The notes under the pieces: generated by a model | What the model was told of the DNA's origin: nothing | Seen by the model: only the letters and a program-made list of their open reading frames with translations | The model's database searches: none | Part shown: positions 23,491 through 34,479 of the stretch, piece after piece | How positions within the stretch are numbered: position 1 is the stretch's first letter | How the letters are laid out: each line of letters begins with the position of its first letter | Position numbers and translations under genes: made by a program | Assembly (NCBI GenBank): GCA_038025085.1 | Contig: CM076144.1 | Coordinates: 17,633,501-17,697,500, forward strand | Source of the DNA: Tetragonia tetragonoides | Taxonomy: Eukaryota > Streptophyta > Magnoliopsida > Caryophyllales > Aizoaceae | Direction of reading: 5' to 3' | Length of the DNA: 64,000 nt

Positions 23491-26400
23491 ATGACTCCTA
23501 AACTTAGAGGAGGTAGGAAAAGGAAGGAGCAAGAGATTGTTGTTCATGAGGCCCCGAATGTTTTCACTCGGGTTTTCGTTTCCGGTATACCCCATCACCG
23601 GGTGGGTGAGCACCAGTTAGTCCAGGACGAGTTCACTCGTAGTGATTTCCATTCTACCGGTCGTTGGAGGTCCCCCGATCTCGTTTTCAAGAAGAAGGAG
23701 CATTTGGTTACCATTGGTACCAAATGTCGGGAATGTCTTTTTTTTCTTCTTTTGCTCTTTTACACTTGGAAAATCATGTGTAGGCAAACATAGAATTTTT
23801 AGGTTGAGAACTGTAGTGTAGCTAACGTGGAGAAACCAATTTGCGTGAAATTTTTTTTCTTGCTAATTTGTGAATTCTCGAAGGTTTCTTGTATTATATA
23901 TATTTTGCATGTGAAGAATGAATTTGTTTGAAATTCATCTTTAATGTTGAAAAATAAATTTGTATCAAATTTATTCTCGTTGCAATCGTTATTTATTTTT
24001 TTTGTGAAAATAAACTTGAGTGAAGTTTGTTTATATTGTGGTGGTAGATGGTTTTTTGAGTATATTTGTGGAGAATAAACTTGTGTGAAATTCGTTTTCT
24101 TTAAAATTCACTCTTGTCATATTGGTTTAGCTAAAATGCTAAAGTTGTAAAAAATTAGGACTAAACCGGAGACTGGTAGTTGTTACTAGGATCACCTAAC
24201 TAATTGTCTTTACAATTATTGTGTTGTATAGGACGTAGACACTACCATGCGGGGTTACGGTAGCCTTTCTGGTATCGAGAAAGCCCGTAGGTACGTGACT
24301 CCCGCGGTCAACGCTATTGTGGAGCGTTGTGGCTTCGGTCACTTTTTAGCGTCCATCGCTTCGGCTGAGCGCTCCGACCGCTTGCTCGTTAGAGGTCTTG
24401 CGGAGCGGTACTGGGATACTACCAGTACTTTTCATTTTCCTATGGGTGACATCATGATCACCCTTTTCGAGTTCGATCTCATTTCCGGGCTCCCTTGCAC
24501 CGGTATCCCTCTCACTTATGGAGAGGTGAGTAGGGATGACATGGTGGAGATATTTGGCCTTTTCGGGGCCAATTGGGATGGTATGAAGTACGGGCGGACT
24601 GACCGTATGGTCCAGTTTTTGACCACCCGAGGAAGTTGAAGAAGGTCACGGCGGAGCAGCACGATCGCCTTTTCTTGGCCTATGTTCGAGCTTGTTCCGT
24701 CTTTTCGGAGAAGGCTAGTAAGTACCATGCTCGCTATTTTTCGTGCCTGCGGGATTTGGACAGAGTTGGGGAGTGCAATTGGGGTCTTCCCGCATACTCC
24801 TGTCTTCTACAGTGCTTGAGGCAGTCCAGCCGCCTCAGTGGAGCGGAGGGCGCGTCTCGCGTCTCCCTGGTCGGTTATTGGAAGGTTATAGAGGTAATTT
24901 CCTTTTACCCTTCTTATACTTTGTGTTTTTGGCTTTTTACTCACAACTTGTGCCTAATCCATGTGCTTTACATGACTTAGATTTGGTTTTATGAGCATTT
25001 CTCCGACCTTGCCCCTCTTCTCGAGGCAGTGGATTTGTCCTTTCCGTTGATGCATACCTGGAAGGGACGGGCATCTATCCCATTCACTACGCTGCACTCC
25101 CTCAGGGAGGCGATATATCCCTTGACCGCTCAGGATGTAAGTGATTATCTTTTGGGCTTTTATCGTACTTTTCATCCTTTTGTGTGCTCATTCTTTGCTT
25201 ATGTAGGTCGACTGGTTCCCCTGGACGGATTACCTCCCGGGTCTCTCGGACCGATTCTTGGGTGCTCGGGAGTATGCCCAGAGGAGGATCCTTATTGAGG
25301 GTCCTTTCGGTTTTGAGTGGTTCTTGGGAGAGAGACTGATTAGGCGGACTTTCTCCGACCTGCCGGCTCCGAGGATTCCTTTGGATTCTCCAGATTCTAT
25401 GCTTTATGTTCGTCATCTTACCATGGAGCAGGTGAGGATAGCCACCGCTGGGGCGAATGCCCTAGAGTATTTGCTTCTGGCTGTTCCTGGGGTGGATCTC
25501 ATAGTGGCATATATCGAGTTTGCTGAGGCTCGGTTGTACCCCAACTTCTCTACCGATCCGGTAAGTAATGTACTTTTGTTTCTTAATTTCGTTTGAAAAT
25601 TTAGAAATGTGTCTAAAATTTTTATGTTTTGCAGAGTGTTGCGAGTTCTTCGTCGTCTCATGCGACTGCTTCTTCTCCTCACCCTACTCCTCCTACCATG
25701 TCGGTGAGTTATACAGGAGCGGACGGGTCACCTCAGGTTCTACTAATTTCTGAGTTTCGTGGCCCTGATGAGGAGGTTGAGGGATTGGCTCTACTAGCTG
25801 GTTGTAGGGGGATAAGTGAGAATCCATTGTAATTTTTGCAATATTTCCTTTGTGTTTATACTGACTCTTTTCTTTATGTGCATAGTTGGATGCTGCTGAG
25901 ACGTGGAAGATCTATAGCGGCATGCAGACCCTTAAGAATTGGATTTCCAGATTCGCGTCTCGGAGTGTATGCACGAGTTGTCGGTCCGACGCTCGAGAGG
26001 TATGTTCATTTCAAGTAATAGTGCTTGATTTGAATTTTTTGTAATTTTTTGACCTTGAGCTTATTTCGCAGCGTGTTCCTGTGGTGAGGCCTCCTAGGCC
26101 TCCAGTTATTCGTGCTACGGAGTCGGTGTCTACACCGCAGCGTCCTCCTCCTAGGCAGAAGAGTACTGAGGTGCGTCAAGGGACGCCTCGAGCCAGAGTG
26201 GATACGGGGAACCCGCCCCAAGTGCCTTATCTTCCGCAGTGGCCTGCTCCGCCTTCCTATATGGGGTATCCGGGCTATCACATGCCTATGTATCCTCCGG
26301 TCCCTCCGAGGGGTTCCTGGAGTCAGGAGAGTACGGGGTATGGCGGCTATCCCGGCATGTCGGAGCCACCACGTCATTCGTTGGATCCCGCTTACTTGAC

Positions 26401-26530
26401 GGGTTCACTGTTTGGTTTTGACCCTAGAGCTTGGGCGATGTCTCAGCCCGGTCCTTCACGTGCTCCATCATCGAGTGGACCCGGAGAGTCGTCTCAGGCG
26501 GGTCCGAGTACTGGCGAAGATGGCCAGTGA
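23491..26530 (+). pseudogene. Plant mobile domain (PMD, MAIN-like) gene antisense to the retrotransposon
   Basis: Seven exons are inferred: 23491-23730, 24232-24893, 24981-25136, 25207-25560, 25635-about 25812, 25886-25999 and 26072-26530. The protein has a basic N-terminus (RGGRKRKEQ), then a PMD with VNAIVERCGFGHFL, FHFPMGDIMITLFEFDLISG and LPCTGIPLTYG, and a long Pro-rich tail ending AGPSTGEDGQ. PMD proteins such as MAIN act in the nucleus in silencing and genome stability, and related domains occur in transposons (family knowledge). Breaks: a one-base deletion near 24630 in exon 2 and lost GT donors after exon 1 (GA) and exon 5 (AT). Upstream lie a TATA-like box and the 21-bp array. Confidence 0.82.
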
Positions 26531-27050
26531 TATTTGTTGTAGTGCATTTTGAACTTTCGGGCTTGTATTAAACCTGCTATAAATATTGCATTTTATTCAC
26601 GCACAAAAATATCACGCAAATGCCCATATGTGAATTTAATCATCTAATTTCCGAATGAAAAATCACAAATCACGATATCCGGGAATTTAGGATTCCAGAG
26701 AATTTAGCACATTTGGGGTACCCCTTCCCCTAAAAAATAAAAATAAAGTAAAGAAAAAGAAAATAGGAAAAGATAATTAAAAAGGAAAAAATATTAATAA
26801 AGAAAATAAAGAATCAGAAAATAAAAGGAATAAAGAGTGGAACTTGATAATCACAATAAAAAGAAGGAAAGAAAATAAAAAGGGAGTATATAGAAAAGTG
26901 GCAAGAGCCAAAATTAAGGTAAGGAAAATCTAAGGGAAGGCTTCCAAAATCTGTCCAAGTGGGAATTAGGAAGGTAGAGGTCGGTCAATGGAGAGGTCGT
27001 ATGGATCAAAGTTGTCTCGCGAAGTTGCACATCAGGCGTCTATACAGGGT
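26531..27050 (+). other. A-rich spacer between the PMD and DUF7745-like genes
   Basis: This contains the 3' flank of the PMD gene and the sequence TATCACGCAAATGC near 26610, the undisturbed version of the site where another copy took an insertion. From about 26720 to 26930 the plus strand is nearly all A and G. No gene is seen. Confidence 0.7.
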
Positions 27051-27066
27051 GACTGCTAGAGCTCCT

Positions 27067-27185
27067 AGCGGCTGTGCTAGAGCTCCAGCGATTGCCGCTT
27101 GTCCCAGCGGTCATGCTGCTGGCTGGAGCGGCTCAGCAGCTCGTCCTAACGTCTAAGCCGTCCGGACTAACTGAGAGGCCGCTAG
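27067..27185. promoter_or_regulatory. 21-bp palindrome array upstream of the DUF7745-like gene
   Basis: Five or six degenerate units such as AGCGGTCATGCTGCTGGCTG and AGCGGCTCAGCAGCTCGTCC are spaced 19-21 bp apart. A TATA-like TCTATATGG follows at 27248 and the start codon is at 27342. The array is more decayed here than in the copy at 50030-50205. Confidence 0.8.
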
Positions 27186-27341
27186 GCCCCTTTTTCGTCG
27201 GTTGTATGGATTTCCTTAATTTTTCGACGAGAAATCCAACCGTGACCTCTATATGGTCGGGTTTCCTCTTCTTCTCTTCTTACCACTTACTTTAAGCCCC
27301 TAGAGAGAAAATTCCTTGAGAGAAAATCCTTAATCTTAACA

Positions 27342-28887
27342 ATGCTGAACTTTGATGATGCCTTTGATGCTTGGCTGGCTTCCATGACTATAGAGGAGAG
27401 GGTAGAGCTTATCCCTTTCCATCTTAATGCCTTCTTTCACCTTAAACAAGTTAAAATTTTGTGGGACTTTCTTCATGCTTCCATTGAGTTTGGGACCCAA
27501 AGTTCCATGTTTTTGGTTTTGGTGCTCATGAGATGTGCCCGTTGGTGGAGGAGTTCTCTGATGTCATTGGCTTTCCAACCAAAAGCCCTCCCGCCGTTCC
27601 TTACTTGGGGAATGCTTTTGCGGGTGATTTTCAAAGATACCTCGGGTTGTCCCCTCGTCAAGTGGAGTGCTTCATGGTGAGGATGTTGATCTTGCCAAGC
27701 TCGTGACTTTCTTCGCCTCTAGAGCCCGGGATGCGATGGATATGAGGTACAAGAAACGTGCCTTTGTATTTTGCCTCCTCCATCGTTATTTGTTCGTGGG
27801 TGGTAATGAAGACGCTCTTATTCCATCCGAAAAGAAGTCTACCATCAATAGGGGTAAAGCTTGCCTTCTTAGGGTGACCGAGCAAATTCAATGTGATAGC
27901 TCTCATATGCACTTGGTTGTAGGAGAGACAACCCTTGCCTTAGATAGGCTCAAGAGCAGTCCTCAATAGTCTTTTACCGGGAGCCCTTTACTCCTTCAAG
28001 TAAGTTTTTGTGATAAAGCCTTAATCTTTGTGGATTTAACTTTATGTGGTGAAATTCTCATCTTGTATTGACTTGAATTTTTCTTTTGTTGTTTTTATGT
28101 AGTTATGGCTTCAAGAGAGACTCCAGCTGCTTGAGTCTCCCATTGACATTAGGAAGTTCCTCCCTAAGCACTTTCCGGCGAGGCGCCGAAAGTTCTCCGA
28201 ATCCTCTCGGGAGGAGAGGATAACATATTTGTACACCGACATCCAACCGGCTTGGTTCGTCCCATGGTGGCGTACCACCAAAATTGTAGGGTGGAGTGAA
28301 AATGTGCCCTTCGGATCATTGGTTTTTACACCTTGACATTCTTCCTATCAAACCGCCTACTCCGCCAATACGGCTTAAGGCAAAGGGTCCCGAATGTAAG
28401 TTGCAAGACTCCTTGCCAAAGGCGTTTAACGTCCTCTTGGGTGTCTAATTGGGAACGGCACTGGAACCATTGCCAAGTGTGGACTAAGCCAGTATACCCG
28501 CATTCAAACGGGTTATCTAGCTTTTATGAGGAATGGATTTGGAGCGGTGACCATCAAGTCAACCAAAGGCTCCTAGAAGAGGAAAAAGAGTTGTTCAAAG
28601 CCCGCAAATATGATGAGCCAAGCGGTATAAGGATAACTCCCATTGATAGGCCCGCTAAGCCTTCCAGACCCCAAACTAAGGGTAAGGGAAAAGGTAAGGC
28701 TAAAGCCCAATCTAAGAAGAGGAAGAATCCGGCCCATTCGGCCAAACAAGTAGCTCCAGTTAGGCCCAATGATCACGAGGCCTCTTCTAGTTATGGTAGG
28801 GAAAGATGGGCTCCAAAAGAACGAATGGAACTTGATGAGCCTAGCGAGCCCGCCCAAGAGCCCGAAGTTAAGGACAAGGAGGAGTAG
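27342..28887 (+). pseudogene. DUF7745-like gene antisense to the retrotransposon
   Basis: Exon 1 is 27342-27999, followed by a short intron 28000-28102 (GTAAGT to TGTAG) and exon 2 from 28103 to the stop at 28887. The N-terminal domain has MTIEERVELIPFHLNAFFHL, a FWDPKFHVFRFG-type motif and LSPRQV, as in plant proteins labelled DUF7745 (name from memory). The C-terminus is charged, with KGKGKGKAKAQSKKRKNP resembling a nuclear signal. Breaks: one T lost near 27490 (the copy at 50353 keeps it), a TAG near 27967 and an 8-base loss near 28308. The gene converges on the integrase gene 380 bp away. Confidence 0.7.
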
Positions 28888-29265
28888 TCCACCTCTAGCT
28901 GTCTAGCAAGTCTTGTTCTTTTTGTGCTTAGTAGTATAATTCAAATAACGGGTTTGCATCCAAGTAGATGTAGTTTAGAATTTCCCTTTTATTTATTATT
29001 TTTGTACTTTTTTTTTATTTATTAGAGCATGTAATGGACTTTAGCCATATTAATGAAAGACTTGCTTATTTTTGCATTAATCGAATGGATTAAAACTCCC
29101 TTAGAGAATTATTTTTTAAAGTGGTCGGGCCCAAGTTATATAGGTTACCTACATATCCATGCGGAATCAGGCCAAATGTAGTTCGTAAAACCAAATCTCT
29201 CTCTTTTTTTTTTTTTTTTTTCTTTTTTCTTGGTGCCTTAGTGGGCTCTCTCAAAGACTTAATAT
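28888..29265. other. Intergenic tail-to-tail region between the DUF7745-like gene and integrase
   Basis: This region lies between two convergent genes. It contains a T run (29202-29220) and the CATATTAATGAAAGACTTGC block, which recurs in the two other copies. Transcripts from both sides could overlap here; no gene is seen. Confidence 0.6.
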
Positions 29266-30470
29266 TTATGCATAGAATCGCTTAAGTTGGTCCATATTTG
29301 TGAGTTGAGTGAACTCGTTGCCGTCTAAATCCATTAACTTTACCGCTCCACCGGATAATATTGTCTTGATAATGTATGGGTCGGCCAAATTAGGCTTGAA
29401 CTTTCCCCGAGAGTCGACTACAATTGGTCTTACCTCTTTTAGGACTAAGTCTCCTTCTTTTAGTCCTCTAGTCTTGAATCGTTGATCAAAATGTCTTGCC
29501 ATCCTTGCTTGGTAGACATGACCGTAATGTAGGGCATTTAGTCGTCTTTCATCTAGGAAGACCAATTGGTCATACCGGGCTTGGATCCAATGTACTTCGG
29601 GTAATTCACTTTCCAAAGCTATCCTTAAGGAAGAGATTTCTACCTCGACTGGGAGTACCGCCTCCATTCCGTATGCTAAAGAATAAGGCGTTGCTCCTGT
29701 TGAGGATCGGATAGTAGTTCTATATCCCCAAAGGGCGAATTGTAGCTTGTCGGGCCAATCTTCGTAGTTTTCCGTCATCTTAGCTATCATTTGCTTTACG
29801 TTCTTGTTTGCGGATTATACGGCTCCATTTGTTTGTGGCCTATAAGGTGAAGACTGTCGATGTTGAATTTTAAACTTAGTGAAAAGTTCGGCAACATCAT
29901 TTTTTAATTGGGTCCCGTGATCACTTATGATTTCGTGGGGTACTCCATATCTGGTAATTATGTTGTCATGTATGAACTTTGCCACGTGCTTTGACGCTAT
30001 TCTTGCATACGAACGAGCTTCAACCCATTTGGTGAAATAATCTATCGCGACTAGTATGTATTCATGGCCTCCTTTTCCTGTAGGGGAGAGTTTTCCAATG
30101 ATGTCAATGCCCCATGCAGAGAACGACCATAGTGAGGTGAATGTATGTAGAGGAGTAGGAGGTCTATGTTGTAAATTGGCGTGGAATTGGCAGCGTGTGC
30201 ACTTTCTCATGTACTCAATGCAATCCTTTTCCATTTTAGTCCAATAGTATCCTTGCCTTAGGATTTTCTTGACCAAGGTCAGTCCATTCATATTGGGAAC
30301 ACATACACCATTATGTATGTCGCTCATGTCTTTGCTTGCTTCACGTTCCTTTAGACATAGAAACCTTAGCCCTTGTGGTGTCTTTTTATAAAGCTTGCCT
30401 TGCACATGTATGTATTGTGCGGCTAGTCTTCTTAAAGCCCTTTGTGCCCTAGGTGTTGATTGTGGAGGGT
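29266..30470 (-). pseudogene. Retrotransposon integrase
   Basis: The minus-strand frame shows the zinc-binding part (KILRQGYYWTKM, CTRCQFHANL), then the core with WGIDIIG (Asp), ISDHGTQ (Asp) and RPQTNGAV, where the catalytic Glu codon is a TAA stop (about 29816). The C-terminal half (ALWGYRTTIRSSTG, YGMEAVLPVEVE, FKPNLADPYII) ends with MDQLKRFYA at 29266. Integrase inserts the element DNA into the genome. The other copies at 45537 and 52285 keep the Glu. Confidence 0.92.
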
Positions 30471-30559
30471 AATTGCCTTTGGCTAATAGATTGAGAATGT
30501 CGGTAAACCATTTCTCTTCTTCCTCCTCGTTGGCGCATACCTCGAGTGCATTAAAAAAG

Positions 30560-31000
30560 GCAGGCTCAGTGCGCCTTTGAATGTGAATAGGCATGGTGAT
30601 TACATCATCTGGAATATTTATCATGGAGGCCCTCTTTGCTAAGGCATCCGCGAACTGGTTGTCATCTCTAGGAAGGTATGTAAAACGAAGGTGAGTGAAA
30701 TATTTGGCTATCTTTTCAAGATATTCCTGGTAAGGTGCCAGGGATTCTCTTTTCACTCTCCACTTTTTGGAGACTTGATTTATGATGAGAGTGGAGTCTC
30801 CATATACCTTTAGGTCCTTAATTTGTAGTTCTATTTTCGCTTCTAAACCAATGATGCATGCTTCATATTCGGCACTGTTGTTAGTTACCTCGTGATCTAA
30901 TTTGACGGCTATGGGAGTATGCGCGCCTTCTGGGCTGACTAATAATACTCCTACTCCATAATCTTTTTGGTTTGATGCTCCGTCAAAGTATAACTGTCAG
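30560..31000 (-). pseudogene. Second RNase H (Tat-lineage type)
   Basis: The minus-strand frame reads LYFDGASNQKDYGVGVLL, then NSAEYEACIIGLEA, VYGDSTLIINQVSKKWRV and NQFADALAK, giving the four acidic residues of an active RNase H. A TGA stop directly before it (EETT-stop-QLYFDG) sits where relatives have Trp and is shared with the copy at 53940. A second RNase H downstream of the Ty3-type one is a Tat/Ogre hallmark. Confidence 0.88.
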
Positions 31001-31049
31001 GTGGTTTCTTCGACACTCGTTATTCCTTCATCGGGAAAGTCATGTGTGG

Positions 31050-32731
31050 CATCTTCGCTATTAACTGGGTTTTTCAGCAAGATGTTCAGAAATGGCATGT
31101 CCTTTGATCGCCTTTTGGTGTTCAAAAGTTAGATCGAATTCTGAAAGCATGACAGTCCACCTTGCTATTCTTCTACTAAGAATGGGTTTTTCGAACAAGT
31201 ACTTTAGTGGATTCATCCTTGACTTTATATGGATAGAATGTTCTAGCATGTAGTGTCGAAGCTTCTTTGTAGCAGTGACCAACGCGAGACACGTCTTCTC
31301 TGGAGTAGCGTGTTTCGTGTTCTAAGAATTTCTTGCTAAGGTAGTATATTGCCTTTTCATCATTCTTCACCTTTTGGGCCAACATAGCACCGTTGGCGGT
31401 TTCTGTGACTGTTAGGTATTGCATAAGTGGTTTTCCCTGAATTGGTGGAACAAACATGGGTGGATTAGCTAAATACTCCTTAATTTTATCGAAGGCCTGC
31501 TGGCATTGATCATCCCAGGTAGATTTGGTATCCTTTTTGAGCTTTTTGAAAATGGGCTCACATGTAATAGTCAATTTGGATATGAATCGACTTATATATT
31601 GAAGCCATCCTAAGAATCCTCTTATCTCCTTTTCGTTTTTGGGAGAGGGCATATCTCTTATAGCTTTGATTTTGGTAGGATCAATTTCAATGCCTCTTGT
31701 GCTTATGACAAATCCTAAGAGCTTGCCATAAGTTACTCCAAATGCGCACTTTTGAGGATTTAATCTCATGTTGTAATTCCGAAGCCTGTCGAAGAATTTC
31801 TTTAGAGAGGGTATATTCCTTTCTCACTCCTTGGATTTGATGATCATATCGTCTATATACACCTTGACTTCCTTGTGTGCATCATGTCATGTAGAAGGGA
31901 AGTTGCGGTTCATTGGTATGTTGCTCCCGCATTCTTCAACCCAAAAGGCATGACGGTATAGCAATATGTTCCCCATTGGGTTATGAAGGTGGTTTTCTCC
32001 ATATCTTCTTCGGCCATTTGTATTTGGTTATACCCTGCATAGCCGTCCATGAATGATAAGAGGGCATATCCTGCGGTATTGTCCACCAGTACGTCTATAT
32101 GTGGCAAAGAAAAGTCGTCCTTTGGACTTGCCTTGTTTAGATCTCTGAAATCGACGCACATCCTTACTTTGCCGTCCTTTTTTGGAACGGGCACTAAATT
32201 AGCGACCCATTCTGGATATTGAGCGACCTTAATAAAATCTGCTGCGAGTTGTTTCTGCACCTCTTCTTTGATTTTTAGTGTCCACTCAGGTTTCATTCTC
32301 CGAAGTTTTTGCTTTACCGGAGTTGAATCCAGATTGAGCGGTATTGTATGTTGTGCTATCTCACGACTTATTCCCAGCATATCTTTGTAGGACCAAGCGA
32401 AAACATCTATGTATTCTTTTAAGAGATTTATAAAGCTTTCTCGCTCTTTGGGAGTTAACGATAAGTCAATGAGCACTTGGCGCGGCTCTTGATCGCTTGC
32501 AAAATTGATTAATTTTGTTTCTTCTACAATTGAAGTCTTTTGTTCATGCTCTAATAGTGCTTTAGTTACTTCTTTGGGAAATTCTTGTTCATCTTTTGAA
32601 TTATTAGCTACTAAGTAATCCAAGAAGTAAGCAGAATAAGTAATCATTTCATTGATAGAGGAAACTGGAACTTCCACTGAGCCATTACTATTGGCTTTAA
32701 CATCATTAGACTTGCAAACAGAATTAAACAT
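31050..32731 (-). pseudogene. Reverse transcriptase and first RNase H
   Basis: From 32731 the frame runs MFNSVCKSN, LSLTPKERESFINLLKEYID, then the RT core RMCVDFRDLNKASPKDDFSL, SFMDGYAGYNQI and TVMPFGLKNAGATYQ, ending in a TGA. After a frameshift it resumes with MRLNPQKCAFGV, KEIRGFLGWLQYISRFI and the RNase H part (LTVTETANGAMLAQ, HTRTFYP-like and FEHQKAIKGHAIS). The YVDD block at about 31850 is in a broken frame. It copies genomic RNA to DNA in the particle. Confidence 0.9.
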
Positions 32732-32734
32732 AGA

Positions 32735-34269
32735 TTTGGTGGACCACCCGACTCTACTATATTAGACTCATCTTCAAAATCAGACTCAGTCCGGTCAGAG
32801 TCAGTGTCGGTGTCAGGCTTGGACTCTTCGGAGATCGTGTTCTTAATCCTCTTTCCATTGGCTCCCGTCCAGCTTATGGTGCGTTTCTGCTTTGTGAGTT
32901 GACCCTCGTTTGGAGTGATCAACTTAGTTGGGTCAAAATTTGCATCCTGAATTGCATTGTTAACATTGTGGAGCTCCTCATCTTCTGGATGGCGATGCTC
33001 TCGTCCAAATAATAGACCCAATGCGTTATTGGGTGTGTCCTCTACCCAATCAAAGTTTAGCCTCCTTCCTACAGGCAAAGGAGGGATGAACGTGATCCTT
33101 CCTTTGTTAAGGGTGTTGGATAAGGTCTCACAGGATGCAGATAACCCCCCCGTTAATGAGGTCTTGTATTTTGCATTTCAGGTGCATGCACTCGTCCGTA
33201 GCATGTCCTCTTCCTCGATGATAGATGCAAAAAGAGGTATTGTTCCAGTTCTTACTCTTGTTTCGTGGATCTGGATCGGGCGTTGGCCCGATGGGATCTA
33301 GATAGCCTTTCCAACAAAGATCTTGAAAGATTTGAGTTGGGGTCGAGAAAAGAGGGGTAGATACCCTTTTTGGCATTCGGTTATGGTATTCCTTCTCTGG
33401 ATTGGCAGTATTTTTGTAGCTACATGGCTGGACTTCTATGAGATCTTGAATTCTGTGTTTCAGTGCCCAACATTCTTCAGTGCCGTGGCCTCTTCCCCTG
33501 TGGTAATTGCAAAACTTACGTGGGTGCCAAGCAATCCCGGGAGAAACACGATCAGGGGTAGGTCCTAGTGGTTGTATGATCCCAATACTTATGAGTATTT
33601 CAAGAGTGTAAGTAAAGCGGAGAGGTAATGGGGAAAAGTCCCTTATGGTCATATCCGTCGTGGATGGGGCGTGAGTGCATGACTAAGTGGGAGATTTATT
33701 CTTTGATGGAGGATAGATGCGGACTGCGCTTCTGCGTCCTCTCTTTCTTTTCTCTTCATCTCGATATTAGTTACCTCCTCGTGTAATTGTTTTAGACCGA
33801 TGGTGATTTCCATGAGCGATTCTTCCAATGACTTCTTAGGGGCGCTTTTTATTGTTTGAAGGTCATCTTCTTCATCACTATCCCAAATTTCGGCTACCTC
33901 TAGGTGGAGGGAGTCAAGCTTAAATGGTGGGATAGAATGTCCTGTTGGCACAATCAGGCGAGATGGGTCCTTTTCCTCTTCTTCATTTGTAATGAAGAAT
34001 ACCGCGCCTAGAGAATTGGTGTTGTTGTTTGGAGTGGGAACATTATTTGGCTTGGAAATAGTCCCGTTGTCAATAAGATCCTGGATTTTATTTTTGAGTG
34101 TCCAACACTTCTCGGTGTCATGTCCTTTTCCTCTATGGAATTTGCAATAAAGATTAGGATTCCATGATGGGCTCCTTTTTCTTACGTCAGGATCCGGAGT
34201 GGGATACATGACATTGAGATAGTCATTCTTGACAAGCTTTTCCAAAGCTTTAGCATAGGTCATGCCCAA
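32735..34269 (-). pseudogene. Gag zinc-knuckle region with three CCHC-like repeats; no protease recognised
   Basis: Three related knuckle blocks occur: YCKFHRGKGHDTEKCW (about 34140), FCNYHRGRGHGTEECW (about 33510) and FCIYHRGRGHATDECM (about 33220). Each is preceded by a P-T-PDP motif and followed by an IQDLI motif. They should bind genomic RNA. Between the third knuckle and RT lies an acidic segment (LNFDWVEDTPNNALGLLFG, DTDTDSDRTESDFEDES) and I see no DTGS or DNGS protease motif. Frames are broken near 33650 and 33100. Confidence 0.8.
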
Positions 34270-34479
34270 TGGGGTGTATTGCCTTTGCGGTTTGTCGTAG
34301 ACAACATTGACTTCATTAACCTTGTTGGAAGAGCTTTCCGAGTTGGGATTCTTTTTGTAGTTTGAGTTCTAAGTGCCTTTGTTGAAGAAGTCCTTGCTTT
34401 TCTCCTTTTTAAGTGCTTGATCGTCCTCTATGAGCAATCCCACACTATTGAGTTGTGTGTATGAAGTAATTGCTTGATA

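Noticed and set aside
25102..25416. Minus-strand frames across the PMD exons (25102-25416, 26006-26377)
   Set aside because: Shadows of the spliced PMD gene, which has motifs, splice sites and a matching second copy.
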